A stretch of 36,872 bases of DNA from Ophiostoma sp. CBS 140.51 (GCA_029298735.1 JANSLP010000319.1:1-36872); one strand, 5' to 3'. Counted from the stretch's first letter, positions 24,225 through 35,700 are shown. Translations and numbers: made by a program. Notes: generated by a model not told the origin, from the letters alone.

Positions 24225-25403
24225 ATGCCCCTCGACAGGATACCGGGCGAGGACAACCTCTACATTGGCAGCGCCTTTGTCGTCAGCCAGGACAAATTGC
24301 TCGACAGCCACAACATCTCGCACATTCTGTCTGTTCTACAGTACACAAACAAGGAAAAGGCTGACATTGCCGCCCAGCCACACTCGCGGCCACGCACGCG
24401 CATCTTTGTGGACGTGGACGACGTCGAGGAGGAGGATCTGCTGGTGCACTTCCCGCGCATCGTCCGCTTCATTGAGTTTGGTCTCAAATCGGGCAACAAG
24501 GAAGATGCCGACAAGGACATTGAGGAGAGAAAGGGTGCTGTCTACGTTCATTGTGCCATGGGCAAGTCCCGGTCGGCCACAGCTGTGATTGCCTACTTGA
24601 TGTGGAAGCACCCGGAAAAGTTTCGCAGCGCTGAAGCCGAGAGCGACGACAGCAGTGCACCCCGGAAAGGATCACAAAAATACCCGCCAGCCGTCGCCGA
24701 GGACGCACTGCGCCGCGCCCTGGCTCTTGTGCGCGAGGCCCGGCCGCTTGTCGAGCCCAACCCGGGCTTTATGCGCCAGCTCGTCATGTGGTGGCGCATG
24801 GGCTGTCCGGCCGACTCACCGGATGCCGTTGAGCGCCGTCCAGCATACCAGCGCTGGCTCTACGAAAAGGATGTCGAGGAAAGCACACGCATCGGTCGGG
24901 CACCGGGCCGTCTGTGGTTTGGTGACGAAGTGGAGGCCAGCAAAGCCCGCGATGCAGCGGCGGCGGAGGATGAGATTGAAGAAGCGGAGGAGGAGAAGCC
25001 AGTCAAGCCCGGCCAAAACTACCAGCTCCGCTGCAAAGTTTGCCGCCGCGTCCTGGCTGGCCAGAATTTTGTCGTTCCCCACGAACCACCAGAGATCGTC
25101 GAAGGTCATCCACCGCCGGCTGCCTGCAACCACCACTTTGTCGAGCCGCTGTCGTGGATGCGGCCCGTTCTGGAAGATGGAGCACTCGAGGGCCGTCTGG
25201 TATGCCCCAATACACGCTGCAATGCCCAAGTTGGCCGCTACTCGTGGCAAGGGTTCAAGTGCACGTGCCGGGCTTGGGTGTGTCCTGCCTTTTCGCTACA
25301 GCCCAGTCGCGTGGACCGGATTATGTTCAACAATGCCGCCGCTGACGGTGCCAACTCCAATCCCTACAACATCCGGTCCCCGCCGGGTCAGAGTAAAGTG
25401 TAG
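24225..25403 (+). CDS. YVH1: YVH1-type dual-specificity protein phosphatase with C-terminal zinc-binding domain
   Basis: A single-exon gene of 392 aa. The N-terminal half is a dual-specificity phosphatase domain with signature HCAMGKSRSATA (nucleophile C110, phosphate-binding R116) and an acidic cluster at 63-71 that should supply the general acid. After an acidic linker (about 241-258) comes the Yvh1 zinc domain: C270-x2-C273, C301 with H303/H304, C327, C332, C346-x-C348, ending in the diagnostic WVCPAF...SRVD stretch. In yeast, Yvh1 releases Mrt4 from pre-60S ribosomes so that the stalk protein P0 can assemble; this needs the zinc domain rather than catalysis. It also affects sporulation and glycogen. 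The frame is open upstream to an ATG at 24,015, but the first 70 codons look like leader sequence, and homology begins at MPLDRIPGEDNLYIGS, so 24,225 is preferred. Codons are strongly G/C-ending. Confidence 0.95.
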   Translation: MPLDRIPGEDNLYIGSAFVVSQDKLLDSHNISHILSVLQYTNKEKADIAAQPHSRPRTRIFVDVDDVEEEDLLVHFPRIVRFIEFGLKSGNKEDADKDIEERKGAVYVHCAMGKSRSATAVIAYLMWKHPEKFRSAEAESDDSSAPRKGSQKYPPAVAEDALRRALALVREARPLVEPNPGFMRQLVMWWRMGCPADSPDAVERRPAYQRWLYEKDVEESTRIGRAPGRLWFGDEVEASKARDAAAAEDEIEEAEEEKPVKPGQNYQLRCKVCRRVLAGQNFVVPHEPPEIVEGHPPPAACNHHFVEPLSWMRPVLEDGALEGRLVCPNTRCNAQVGRYSWQGFKCTCRAWVCPAFSLQPSRVDRIMFNNAAADGANSNPYNIRSPPGQSKV

Positions 25404-26281
25404 GCGCAGTTGATGAAAAAAAATAAGAAAGAAGAAAAGGATAGAAAAACAATACGATTGATGATTGATGAGAGAACACGGAGCCCTGTCTTTTGCTCCT
25501 GACTTGACTGAAACAGCACAGCCTCAAAGAGTTAGGCTCCGTAGGAGTTGTCAAGGCTTGCAGGCTTGGTAGCCTCGCATAAAACTGCGTCCTTTCTTGA
25601 ATTTTCCTGGTTGAGGATCGGCATTCGTTGTGGTTGGATGTGATAAGTGTGTCATCCGTCCGCGTGTACCGTTTGCCGTCTTCTTTTATTTTCTTGACCT
25701 TCTCGGTGACCAGTCTACGTCTGACATATTTTCGCCTCTTTGCATTTTACGCGTATGGTGTCATCCCGCAAAAAAGCAACGGTCATCACCATCGCACTCA
25801 CATCTTCCGTCTTCCCCTCACTCGACTTTCGCATCCGCATTCCCAACTTTCTGACATCTTTGGTTCCGGGATTGTCAGCTCGCCGACCTCCTTCAAAAGC
25901 AGAAAGCGGCCAAGATGCTCCATCCGTAAGGCAGAGCACTAATTTCTCACCACTTCTCTTTCTCATCTTGACATGTCTGGCCTCGTCTTTTGTGGCTAGT
26001 CTGGTCTTTTCTTACCTTTTTATCTGCTTTTGTCAGTTTAAGCTTGCACATTCCCGCCATCGCCCGAATGGGCGCTGTTGGCCGAACGTAGGTCCCCGGC
26101 AGAAGCCGTCAAGAAGGATGGGGACGTCCGCCAACACCCGCTTTGGGTCTTAGGGCTTACATACGAACAGTTACGACAAGTACGACCTGCGCTGTGGAAA
26201 ACAGGATGTGTAATCACTGGAAACAAGCACTGAACAAAACGTTTTGGCAGTGATGGGCCCGAGGATTACGGGTCCGCAAGC

Positions 26282-26305
26282 GCAACATCGCAACATCGCA
26301 ACATC
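26282..26305 (+). repeat. Triple 8-bp tandem repeat
   Basis: GCAACATC is repeated exactly three times in tandem (26282-26289, 26290-26297, 26298-26305). Confidence 0.9.
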
Positions 26306-26333
26306 TTGGGCCTTGTCGTAATTCGTATTTTCA

Positions 26334-26348
26334 GGGGGGGGGGGGGGG
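26334..26348 (+). repeat. G15 homopolymer run
   Basis: Fifteen consecutive G, the longest homopolymer of G or C in the window. Its true length may be affected by sequencing error. Confidence 0.9.
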
Positions 26349-29300
26349 CAAAACCGTTGTAAGGCTGTCAAGTTATGCCGACCAAAAAGTAAGCATGGAG
26401 ACAGGTGAGCAGACCAGACTTCTGGGAAACCGAGGCCTTACGGGGCATTTAGCGAGAAAATGAATAAAACTACAGGTCGCTTTTTTTCAAAAGGGTGTTG
26501 ACAAGGCACTTGATCATGCAGTAGTAACAGTGTCAGATTCGCAGTAACTACTGCGGTCCAGAACATAAGCATAGGAATGTTTTAGTGTCTGTAGCATTTG
26601 AATCTGTTGAATTTATTTGTTGACTTTTTGTGTTAATTTCATTGATTTTTCTTTACGTGATGTATAATCGACAGGGTTTTCGGTTTATATTTGGTTCAAT
26701 ATCCAAAAGTACTTGGAGTAACTAACATCGCAGTTGACCGCCAAGCAGACCAACAAACATCTTGCTTCTTTTTCAGCGCGCATACAGCGCTTCGTCAGCC
26801 ATTGCCGGCCCAAGTTCGGGCTTTGCCTGCGCGTTAAAAAGTGCAAGGAAATAAATGAAAAATAAAAGGAACGAAAGAAAGAAACAATAAAAGGAGAGGC
26901 ATCCCAGGTGCACAACAATACAACCGTTGCAGTGGGCCAATGAAACGCCAGAAAAGCTTGACAAAGGGGAAGCCTGGTCGCCTGTCGCACAACGATGAGA
27001 TGAGATTGGCGGTTGAGGCGGTGTGCTTTTGTTGTTTTGTTGGTTTTTGTCTGTGCTTTTTGTTCTCTTTTTGTTCTCTTTTCCTTGCAAGCCTGGCTAC
27101 AACTGCCTTATGAGGAAGGAAATCAAACAAAAGTCCCTGCTAGAAATCCTTCAAAGACTCCCCCTGACACTCCAAGCCAAGACAACTCCAAGATACTCCC
27201 CAAAAATTAAAGATCAGCCTTGAAAGAGAAAGGCTTGACTCCTTCGTCCAGGGTGCAAACCGTCGATTTGGAATTCTGGGCGGCTTTAAGGAGATTTTCA
27301 AAAGAAAGAGTGAATCAAATCCAGGAAGGGAAAAGGGGAAGATACGTCACATTGCTTGAGACTGCAAACCTCTCTTCACAGAACTGCATCGAGTGGACGG
27401 GAAAATGATCGACCAGCATCGTGAAGATGCATCGACAGGCATCTCTGTTGACACCTTCTCTTTGAGATCACAAAGTACCTGTACAAGAAGGGACTTGATC
27501 GTAAATAAAAGGGCGAGAACAAGGATGGAGAGAAGTGAGAACGACATCAACGCCCAGAGGATCAACACCTGCAGTGGCCATCTGCAACTGCAGGGCGCCA
27601 AACATCCTGCGAAATCGGAGAAATGCGGAGGAAATCAAATGAGAAAAATCAAAGATAAACACAAACACCGTTGCAAGGCTCTAACCTCATCCTTCATCCA
27701 TCTGCACGATGCAGAAACGAACAAGCGGATGGCCGGACGGGTCCCTTCCCTTGTCCCTTGTCGAGGTACGATGACCTGGCAATGCAGCAAGGAGGAAGGA
27801 GGAAGAAAAATGGCGGAGATGGGAGACATCGTGATGGAGTACCGGACGCCTGCCATGCAGAGTACTTTTTGTCTTTCCGTCTCTTCTCTCCTGCAGCCAT
27901 CTTCTTTTTCCAACGGTCACTCCAGCGATGGTCCAGCGATGGCGCTGCTGCCATTCACGGCAAATCACGGTGCCTGGGAGCCTCCGACGAAGGGGCCTCC
28001 CGGTGGTCCGTGACGGAGTTGACGAGGGAGGGCAAGCAACGGCTAGGACAAATACAGAAGGCGACAAAGCGTCGACAGGGACAACAGGGGAAACACTTGA
28101 CAACGACGAGTCAAGGGCCAGAAGCAGATGCACGTTTTAGGCGGTGACCGGCATGGCCACTGCAACTTGACTGCAGGTCAACCTGTTGAGTGAAGATGGC
28201 GGCATGCAGTTGATCATCCAGGTGCAAGTAAAGAAGTGTAAAAGTGAAGACGATACTTTGAGTTGTTTCTTCTTCTTGTCCTGCCTTTCCGTTCTGTTGA
28301 TTGATTGCTTTGTCTTACTCCAGCATCGCTTTCGTTTAAATAAGATAGCTGCTAGTACAGTATCCCATATTCAAACATCGAGAAGAAGAAGAAGAAAAAA
28401 TGAAAATGACGTGCCCATTCGACGTTTTGAGACAGAGCATGGGGGTGTTCTTGAAGGGTCTCTTAAGGGTCCAGCGATTTCAATATTCCCTCCTCCACTT
28501 TCGACCTCCAACCCCATCCCACACGCCCTGCGACGGCTGGTCCGCCCACACACCACCGAACTTCGCTTGCTTTCGTGCATGCATTCCCCGAACGGCAAGA
28601 AAAGCGCCAACGAGCGGCTGTGGTGTGAACAGACAGCAGGAAGAGGGAACAAACAGCGAAGAGGAAGACAAAAGGAAGAAGAGGAGGAGGGCCGTCAGCA
28701 GCCGTCAGCACTAACACGCTTTTGGGAGGGGGGTCGAAGAAGATGCAGAGAGAGAGCATGCACAGAACGCAAAACACGAACAACGGCTGAGGGGTGTAGA
28801 AATACAGAAGGATCAGGTAATGGCACTGTGGACATTGTGCTGTCAATCCTCTTTTTGTGGTCGTTTCCTGCCTGTGGTTCTGAATTGTTCAAAGGATCTG
28901 TCCCCCCCGTGTTTGCTCAAGACCTTTTCAGTCGTCTGGCGCGGGATGCACAGAAGGATATGGGGGGGGGGAAATCAAAAGGAAGCAAAGAAAAAGAAGG
29001 GCGAGATAAAATAGGACAGGAAAAGGACAAGAAAAAAAGATGGACGCTCCGAGCTTCGGAAGGATACTCTGAATGCATTATTTTTGCTAATGCAAGAGCC
29101 AGGCTCAAGGGTCTTTTTGGAAGAGAAAAAAAAACATAACGGCATCCAACGACCTTTGCGGGCTTGGCCTTTTCAGTCTTCTTTTTGGTCCCTTCCAGAA
29201 AGAGACCTGGTAATGGAGGGGGCGTGTTTTTGTTGTGGTCCAGGGAGGTGGGAAAATAAACAGAAAATATTTGAAGAAATGTCACAATTGAAAGAGGTCT

Positions 29301-30320
29301 TTCTCGATTTCAGGTCTTGTGATGCTATGATGCATCCATCTCGAGGCAAGCCAAGACTTGGGAGATGCACGTCCACGACGGGACTGACAAAGCATGTATG
29401 TGTGCGCAGAATAGTATGCACACAGCTGTTGTCGGTTCCGTCAAGAAAGGCAATACGAGATGCCAAAAGTACCCAGCTGGTACACAGAAACCGGTAGCCG
29501 CAAGGCTGGATCTGTATTGCCTTGGGCTGAGGTGAGATATCCTGTATGTTGCTGTAGGTTGTGCCATATAACGTGGACTGACAAACTGGCAAGAACTGGT
29601 GTGGCACGGCGGACAGCATGAACTGATGGGTGTGCAGAGTGAAGTGAGATGAATGTACCGCGAAACGTGGTGCAAGATGATGGACTGTGAAAGCATAGTG
29701 TAATCTATTATCAAAAACTGAGAAAGAGCAAACCCCACGCTACCATACACCCGCTGGGCAATGATGAAATGATAAATGATAAATGAAAACGAAAACACAA
29801 CAAGACAAGAAGACAAGGAGAATGAGAAACACATGTCGGAGAGGACACAAATACTACCATGGACACCACCTTGAGGTGGACATGCCAGCACATTCGATGC
29901 ATGTCAAGCGTCTGTACATCAGTGTATCAGCCGTGGCGGAATGAGTGCAGTATGGACTGAATGCATATGATGCAATTTGAAGGACATGCCAACGCAGAAA
30001 ATGGTCGGCTGCATATCGGCCGCTGCATCGGTGCCGGCCACCTTGCATTTCTGCAACACATCAGTCCAGCTGAAGCGCATCCAGGAGGAGCATCAGAAGC
30101 ACACGCTTCTCTAGTTTGTCGTTGATGGTGCTGTTGACCAATGCCGTCCGATGCCGTCGTCAAAGTACGGAGTTTCCCTGTTGGGGTATATCTTTCGAGA
30201 TGGATGGTGATAACGGTGGAGATAGCAACGACCGTACGAGAACAGACGGCATGGCACCGTTGGGTAACTGCCCGTCTGCTCATCTGCCCGTTTGACTGTC
30301 CGCTGTATGGTCCGCCTCCG

Positions 30321-31099
30321 TCATGGAAGGCCTTTGGGGACGGACGGGAAGAAGCCCGGGTTGGCCAGTCGTTCCCGGTTGCGCTTGGCAATCTCGGCCT
30401 GCTTCTTCTTCTCAATTCGTTGCAGATAGATGTGTCTACTATGTCAGTCTTATTTTCAAAAAAAAAAAAGGAAAAAAAGAAGGGAAAAAAGTCAAAGAGC
30501 TCGGGTACTCACTTGTTGAGGGCAAACACACGCGGCTCGTCGTTTTCTGGTGTCTTGTCTTTCTGTTGATGTCAGTATTGGTCGTCCAGATATCATCATG
30601 GGTTGCATAGTGAGCTCACCTCGTCTTTGTCTTCTTCGTCTTTGCTGTCCTTGTCCTTTTCTTTTTCATCGTCTTTCTTGTCCTTCTTGTCTTTGTCTTT
30701 GTCTTTGTCCTTCTCATCCTTGTCCTTATCCTTGTCGTCGTTCTTTTTGTCTTTTTTGTCCTTCTTCTTCTTCTGCCTTTCGTCATACTCCTTCTTCACC
30801 CGCTCCATTTCTTCCTTGATCTTGGCCTCCTTCTCCTCGGCGGCCTTCTTCTTTTTCGCTTCTTCTGCCGCCTTGTCCACAATGGGAGTGGCGAAACCAC
30901 GGTCTTTCAAGTGGTTTGGGCAGATGTAAAAGAAGTCCTAGCCCGTTAGCATGTGTAATTGATGAAACTGTAGGACTGTACGGACTTTATTCTCTGGCGT
31001 AATTAAAACGCTCGTGGTCGGCTTGAAGCAAATCTCACAGCCCTTGGCCGACCCTTCCGCCACCTTGCGGTGCGTGTAGACATTGGCAAAGAAGTTCAT
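30321..31099 (-). CDS. VFA1: VPS4-associated protein 1 (Vfa1) homologue
   Basis: Four exons on the minus strand: 31099-30986, 30937-30620, 30562-30513 and 30435-30321, joined by introns of 48, 57 and 77 bp with GT-AG borders. All phases agree and give 198 aa, close to yeast Vfa1. The N-terminus begins MNFFANVYTHRKV and has a probable zinc site, C21-x2-C24 (CEICF) with ICPNHL at 43-48. A basic/acidic helical segment follows, then a Lys/Asp repeat tract (about 87-144) from a hexanucleotide-like microsatellite. The C-terminus, YLQRIEKKKQ...RNRERLANPGFFPSVPKG, is the conserved family end. In yeast, Vfa1 binds the AAA ATPase Vps4 through its MIT domain and stimulates it, acting in ESCRT-III disassembly and endosomal sorting; I infer the same role here. 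The third exon is only 50 nt and is easily missed by gene finders. Confidence 0.92.
30642..30775 (-). repeat. Coding low-complexity Lys/Asp tract within VFA1
   Basis: On the coding strand this is a degenerate GACAAG/GACAAA hexanucleotide repeat encoding alternating Asp and Lys, between the zinc-binding N-terminus and the conserved C-terminal helix. Such tracts vary in length between strains, so this segment is probably a flexible spacer. Confidence 0.8.
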
Positions 31100-32661
31100 C
31101 GTGGCTGGTGGAGTTTTGTGCGACCGGATTGTAGGCGTCGTCGTGCTGGCGCTGGCAATGACGTCTACGGCGCATGTGGAATCGTGATGCGACAAGCGTT
31201 CAAGGAGGAGGCTGAGACGAGATGTGAAGACGGGCTCAGCCTCGGGCGCGGGGTTGATGGGTTGGGGAAGGAAGGTGCGCTACGCCGTACTGTGTCGTCC
31301 TGTTAACACTGTATATAACCGCACTGTACACAGCCTTGTGAATGATCATCTTAGACGGCGAATCAACTTGACAATCTCGCAAGAAACTAACGAAGAATTT
31401 GTGCATCTTAAGATAAATAAAAACATATTTCAGGTGTCTTTTTACATAAAATCAAGAAATTATGGAATTCCGTACAGTATGAAGTTGAGTTTTGAAATGA
31501 AATACGAGTTTTGTTGGCAGCTTCGCCAAACAAAAAAATGACAAGTACAACATCTACATTACATTACCACAAACAATACGATATATCAATTAAACCCAAA
31601 ATGAAAACACTCAAAGTAAATAAAAAGAAACTAAAGCGACGTCGGACAAAAAAGTACAGCAGCGGGTATTCGCTGGTCGTCACCAACTCAACTACTAATC
31701 CGCCGATTACGCTTTTAATTATTGTGTCGCTGTCGAACAGGCCATTTTTGGCCTGCCCCGTGTTATGAACATGGCTCCCACGGGCCGCATGAACAGGCCA
31801 GGACAACACGGACGACCCTCAATGGATCGAAGGAAACACAACTCTTTCAGAACACAGGAACAAAGGACGACTTATATGAACGGACTAATCAGAATGTAAG
31901 GACCAAGTATTATACGAAAGATGATCCACGGCATGATCTAGGAATGAATCACGCCCAGGATCATATGGAAAATGATATAAGGACTGAGCTACAAATGAAC
32001 TACGTAGATATATAAGACTAAGGCTTTCTCCTAGTTAAACTTAGATGGAAGACTTAGTCGCTGTCGATTGTCTGAAATACTAACCTACATGAACTTGTAT
32101 TCCTGTGCCATCATTGTATACAAACCTACCACCTCTTATACGTGTTGATTATTATTCCGTTATACCTTCTCATCGTTTTACAAGAAAAAGACCTTCCCCT
32201 AGCCTGATCACCTAGCAGAGACTGTAACCCTTGGGAAGTGACTTTGTAATATCTGTTTATCTTCGAGCAACTACGTTAGGCTAGAACATTTAGCTTTAGT
32301 GGAAGGTTTAACTTCTAGAAGTAACTCAGAATACACAATTCTTGCGGGAAGAAAGTCGATTCCTGAAAACGGGATACACCGGTATCAGTAGTCGTATACT
32401 GCATGCTAATGCTGCCATTAAACACAATTCGTGCGACACATTCCCCTCGAGTGCCGTGAAGGGGCCGACGAAAGACACCGGGCGTGGGTAGGCAAGCAAC
32501 TATGTGTAGATTCTAAACGCACTTGTAACTCGACCATAGCAACACAAGTAGGAAAGATGATCCTCAGGACGGGACTCCTAAAGCATTTCAGGAACGAGCC
32601 CTCCACAGTAGCTATGCTAAACCTGATAGCGAGTTCTTTGATTTATTTTGTAGTTTTCGTC
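31100..32661. other. AT-rich intergenic region with inverted repeats
   Basis: The first ~200 bp would be the VFA1 promoter. From about 31,330 the DNA turns AT-rich and contains no supported gene. The part up to 31,820 has several nested inverted repeats; the rest shows short frames broken by many stops. Position and texture suggest degenerate repeated DNA next to the NLR gene, but no reverse transcriptase or transposase fragment is recognisable. Confidence 0.5.
31512..31808. mobile_element. Possible LTR-like or foldback fragment
   Basis: A 297-bp segment begins TGTTG and ends CAACA, the terminal inverted pentamer common in copia-type LTRs. It contains a hairpin, CAGGCCA-TTTT-TGGCCTG (31738-31755), and further arms CCGTGTT and AACACGG near its right end. 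No matching target-site duplication flanks it (AGTTT on one side, CGGAC on the other), so a clean solo LTR is not supported. It may be old debris or chance. Confidence 0.2.
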
Positions 32662-32761
32662 TTATGAGTAGATATGTGGCCCGACCGGAGCACTTTTTAT
32701 AAACTTTAGTCCATAGCCTCTAAGCTGTGAATCGCGAGAGAGTCGACGTGTTAGACGGCCT
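32662..32761 (-). pseudogene. Eroded TPR repeat units beyond the NLR stop codon
   Basis: Reading on past the TAA at 32,762, the minus strand still resembles the 126-bp TPR unit. An ACGTCGACTCTC stretch at about 32,738-32,749 matches the end of the repeat codons for HTSTL. At 32,664-32,700 the plus strand, GAGTAGATATGTGGCCCGAC and following bases, aligns with the unit (GAGTCGATGTGTGGTCCGGC) with a few changes. Stops and small indels break the frame. These appear to be decayed former members of the array. Confidence 0.65.
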
Positions 32762-35700
32762 TTATAACACTTTATACTGCTGGTACATTGCCTCGGCCTC
32801 CGACAGCCGGCCTTGAGCACGGTAAAGAAGGCCCAAGTTGCCGACCGTATTGAGAGTCGATGTGTGGTCCGGCCCGAGCACCTTCTCTTTTCCTTGTAGC
32901 GCCCGCTGGAACATGGCCTCGGCCTTCGATAGCCGGCCCTGATCAAGATAAAGACTGCCTAAGTTATTAACCGTGGTGAGAGTCGATGTGTGATCCGGCC
33001 CGAGCGCCTTCTCTTTTCCTTGTAGCGCCCGCTGGAACATGGCCTCGGCCTCCGATAGCCGGCCTTGATTACGGTAAAGATTACCTAAGTTGCCGACGGT
33101 GTCGAGAGTTGATGTGTGGTCCGGCCCGAGCGCCTTCTCGTAGCCTTGTAGCGCCCGCTGAAACATAGTCTCGGCCTCCGGCAGCCGGCCCTGATCACTG
33201 TAAAGAATACCTAAGTTGCCGACGGTATGGAGAGTCGATGTGTGGTCCGGCCCGAGTGCCTTCTCTTTTCCTTGTAGCGCCCGCTGGAACATGGCCTCGG
33301 CCTTCGATAGCCGGCCCTGATCAAGATAAAGACTGCCTAAGTTATTAACCGTGGTGAGAGTCGATGTGTGGTCCGGTCCGAGCGCTTTTTCTTTTCTTTG
33401 TAACGCCCGCTGGAGTATAGCTTCGGCCTCCGGCAGCCGGCCTTGAGCACGGTAAAGAATCCCTAAGTTAGCGACGGTATCGAGAGTCGATGTGTGGTCC
33501 GGCCCGAGCGCCTTCTTGTAGCCTTGTAGCGCCCGCTGGAACATGGCCTCGGCCTTCGATAGCCGGCCTTGATCAAAGTAAAGATTGCCCAAGTTAACGA
33601 CGGTACCGAGAGTCGATGTGTGGTCCGGCCCGAGCGCCTTCTTGTAGCCTTGTAGCGCCCGCTGGAACATGGCCTCGGCCTCCGGTAGCCGGCCCTGATC
33701 ACGGTAAAGAAGGCCCAAGTTGCCGACGGTGTTAAGAGTCGATGTGTGGTCCGGTCCGAGCGCCTTCTCTTTTCCTTGTAGCGCCCGCTGGAACATGGCC
33801 TCGGCCTCCGGAAGCCGGCCCTGGTCATGGTATAGGATGCCCAACGAATTTATCGAGTTTATAACCACCATTTCGTCTAGATTTAATCTCAGCGTATGAA
33901 TGTGTTCTATCCACCAAGAGCACCTCTCCACATGCGCGAGGAGCCGACGCTGGAGTACCCAGTAGTCTATACTTATATTCATAGGTACCGATGGCCCAAG
34001 TAGAGTAATCGCCAACCGTAAAAATTCTCTCTTCTCGGAGCCGTCTTGTATGTGCGACGTCCATCTGTGTACTACCGGGTGTAAACTGTAGCTACCTTGT
34101 TCGGATTCCTGGACCTCGATCATCGAGTAGCGGAGTAGTAGCCTCACAGTGTTTATAAACCTGGCCTCGTTGTGGGCGATTTCACGAAGCCATTCAGGCC
34201 ACTGCTCGTCCTCTTGACCAACTGCGGCCGCTTGCAGCAGACCGTACCATAGGTCTTTGTTTGCGATAAAGGCCCAGAGGCGGAGGAGATTGGCGGCTTT
34301 CTTGCTTCTCGTCTCAATTGCCTTGAACGAGATCGTCCATGTCGTTCCGATACTTCGCTGGTCGTAATTCATTAACGGCGAGCCGGACTCGGCATCGGAC
34401 GTCATTAAATCGTCCCACTGCTGCTTGTAGAGCCGGACGTACGACGTAACATCGAGCCCGGTCTCGCGGCGATACGCGGCAGCCTGCGCGAGCGCAAGTG
34501 GCAGTCCGTCTAGTAGCCCGAGCAGCTCTCTGCCGGCCGTATCTAGAACTACAGTATAACTTGATTAGCTTTAAATCTTTAGATTATTAGACGTAACTCG
34601 TACGTAGCGATGACTTACCCAGCTGCCCTCCGTACCACTTCTCAAACACGGCTTTACTTAGAGCTTCATCGGCCTTCTTTAATTGCTTCGCATGCTTCGG
34701 ATTACCGAGCTGTGCCAACTGCGACAGTCTTGTTGTAATCAGTGCCGCGCCATGATCACTCAGCAGATACCGTCGAATATCAAACGCACCAGTTGTGCCG
34801 CCTTGTTCGTGGTCCTGGTCAACGTTGTCGAAGATAAGTAGCCAATCGACGTTATCTGGCTGTGCAAGCCAGTCCAACACATCCGCTACCACAATGTTCA
34901 GATCGCTCTCACTGCTAGGAACACTCTTCCAGCTCCTGTCTGGAATTTGACCATGAGGAATCCTTTTCGCACAACGAGCGAGGCTCTGTCTCAGCCGGTC
35001 CTCAGACCTACCGTCTAGCCAGAAGACCGAGCTGAATGTGGCCTGGTGGCGTCGAGCAAAGTCGGCCGCCAGTTGTGTCTTCCCGATGCCACCAAGTCCG
35101 TGGAGGACAAAGATCTTACGCTGTTGCTCATGTCGGAAGCGCACGCGTCGTGGGAGGAGGCATTGTTCGAGCTCAGCCGTATCGGATAGTCTGTCGACAA
35201 AGTGATTTGATACGGGTATCCCTTCTAGACTGAACACCGTTCGGTACGGTCCATAGTCTTATACATGTTTATTTAGTAGAGTTCAAGGGTAATAAAGGGA
35301 ATAAATTCAAAAAAGAAAATAGAAAGACTAACACTCTCTCCCAGCGAGACTGTTCGCACAGGCCTGCATCTGTTTAAACACAGACTGGGACTCAAAGTAG
35401 CGCCGTGTTGCCGCTGCAACCTCCTTCTTCTTTTTTGACTCTTCTAGACCGATCTCCTCGAGCCCGTGATCCACGTTGAAGCGATAATAGCGCCCCTCGT
35501 TGTCCAGGTTCGACTTGATACGGTGGAACTGCTGCGCTGTCTGTTCTGTCTCTGTTGCGAGGTCTTTGAGTGTAGTCCATATTCCGAGGACGTCGTCGCG
35601 TACAGGCTTCGGGTTAGGTACGCCTGTCCCAATAGACACGACGCATTGCAGCTTGCTCTGTAGCTGATCGCCCCATATATCCTGGGCCTGATCCCACAAC

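Larger units (their letters stand above)
25404..30320. other. Long gene-free intergenic stretch between YVH1 and VFA1
   Basis: No gene is supported in these 4.9 kb. The first few hundred bases should be the YVH1 terminator region, and the last part the 3' UTR of the convergent VFA1. The longest open frame (28,186-29,139, plus) has biased purine-rich composition and no recognisable domain. Simple repeats include a G15 run and a triple GCAACATC repeat near 26,300 and a G10 run at 28,962. A near-palindrome built on CACCACCTTGAGGTGG lies at about 29,866-29,881 and resembles the palindrome at the left edge of the window. Confidence 0.55.

Noticed and set aside
27393..28013. 206-codon open frame on the plus strand
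   Set aside because: Overlapped on both strands by frames of similar length, with no recognisable motif.
28186..29139. 317-codon open frame on the plus strand
   Set aside because: Composition follows purine-rich runs (Lys/Glu/Arg/Gly), it includes a G10 run, and no family motif or conserved-looking segment is visible. A transcript would be needed to revive it.
32371..32390. GGTATCAG, resembling part of a copia primer-binding site, after a TGTTATG...GATACA stretch (31,761-32,378)
   Set aside because: The match is short, no target-site duplication or polymerase remnants accompany it, and an LTR claim would rest on the pentanucleotide ends alone.
33463..33828. Open frames within the TPR array in other frames (Arg-rich repeats)
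   Set aside because: Periodic shadows of the 126-bp repeat. The TPR frame is the one continuous with the NB-ARC exon.
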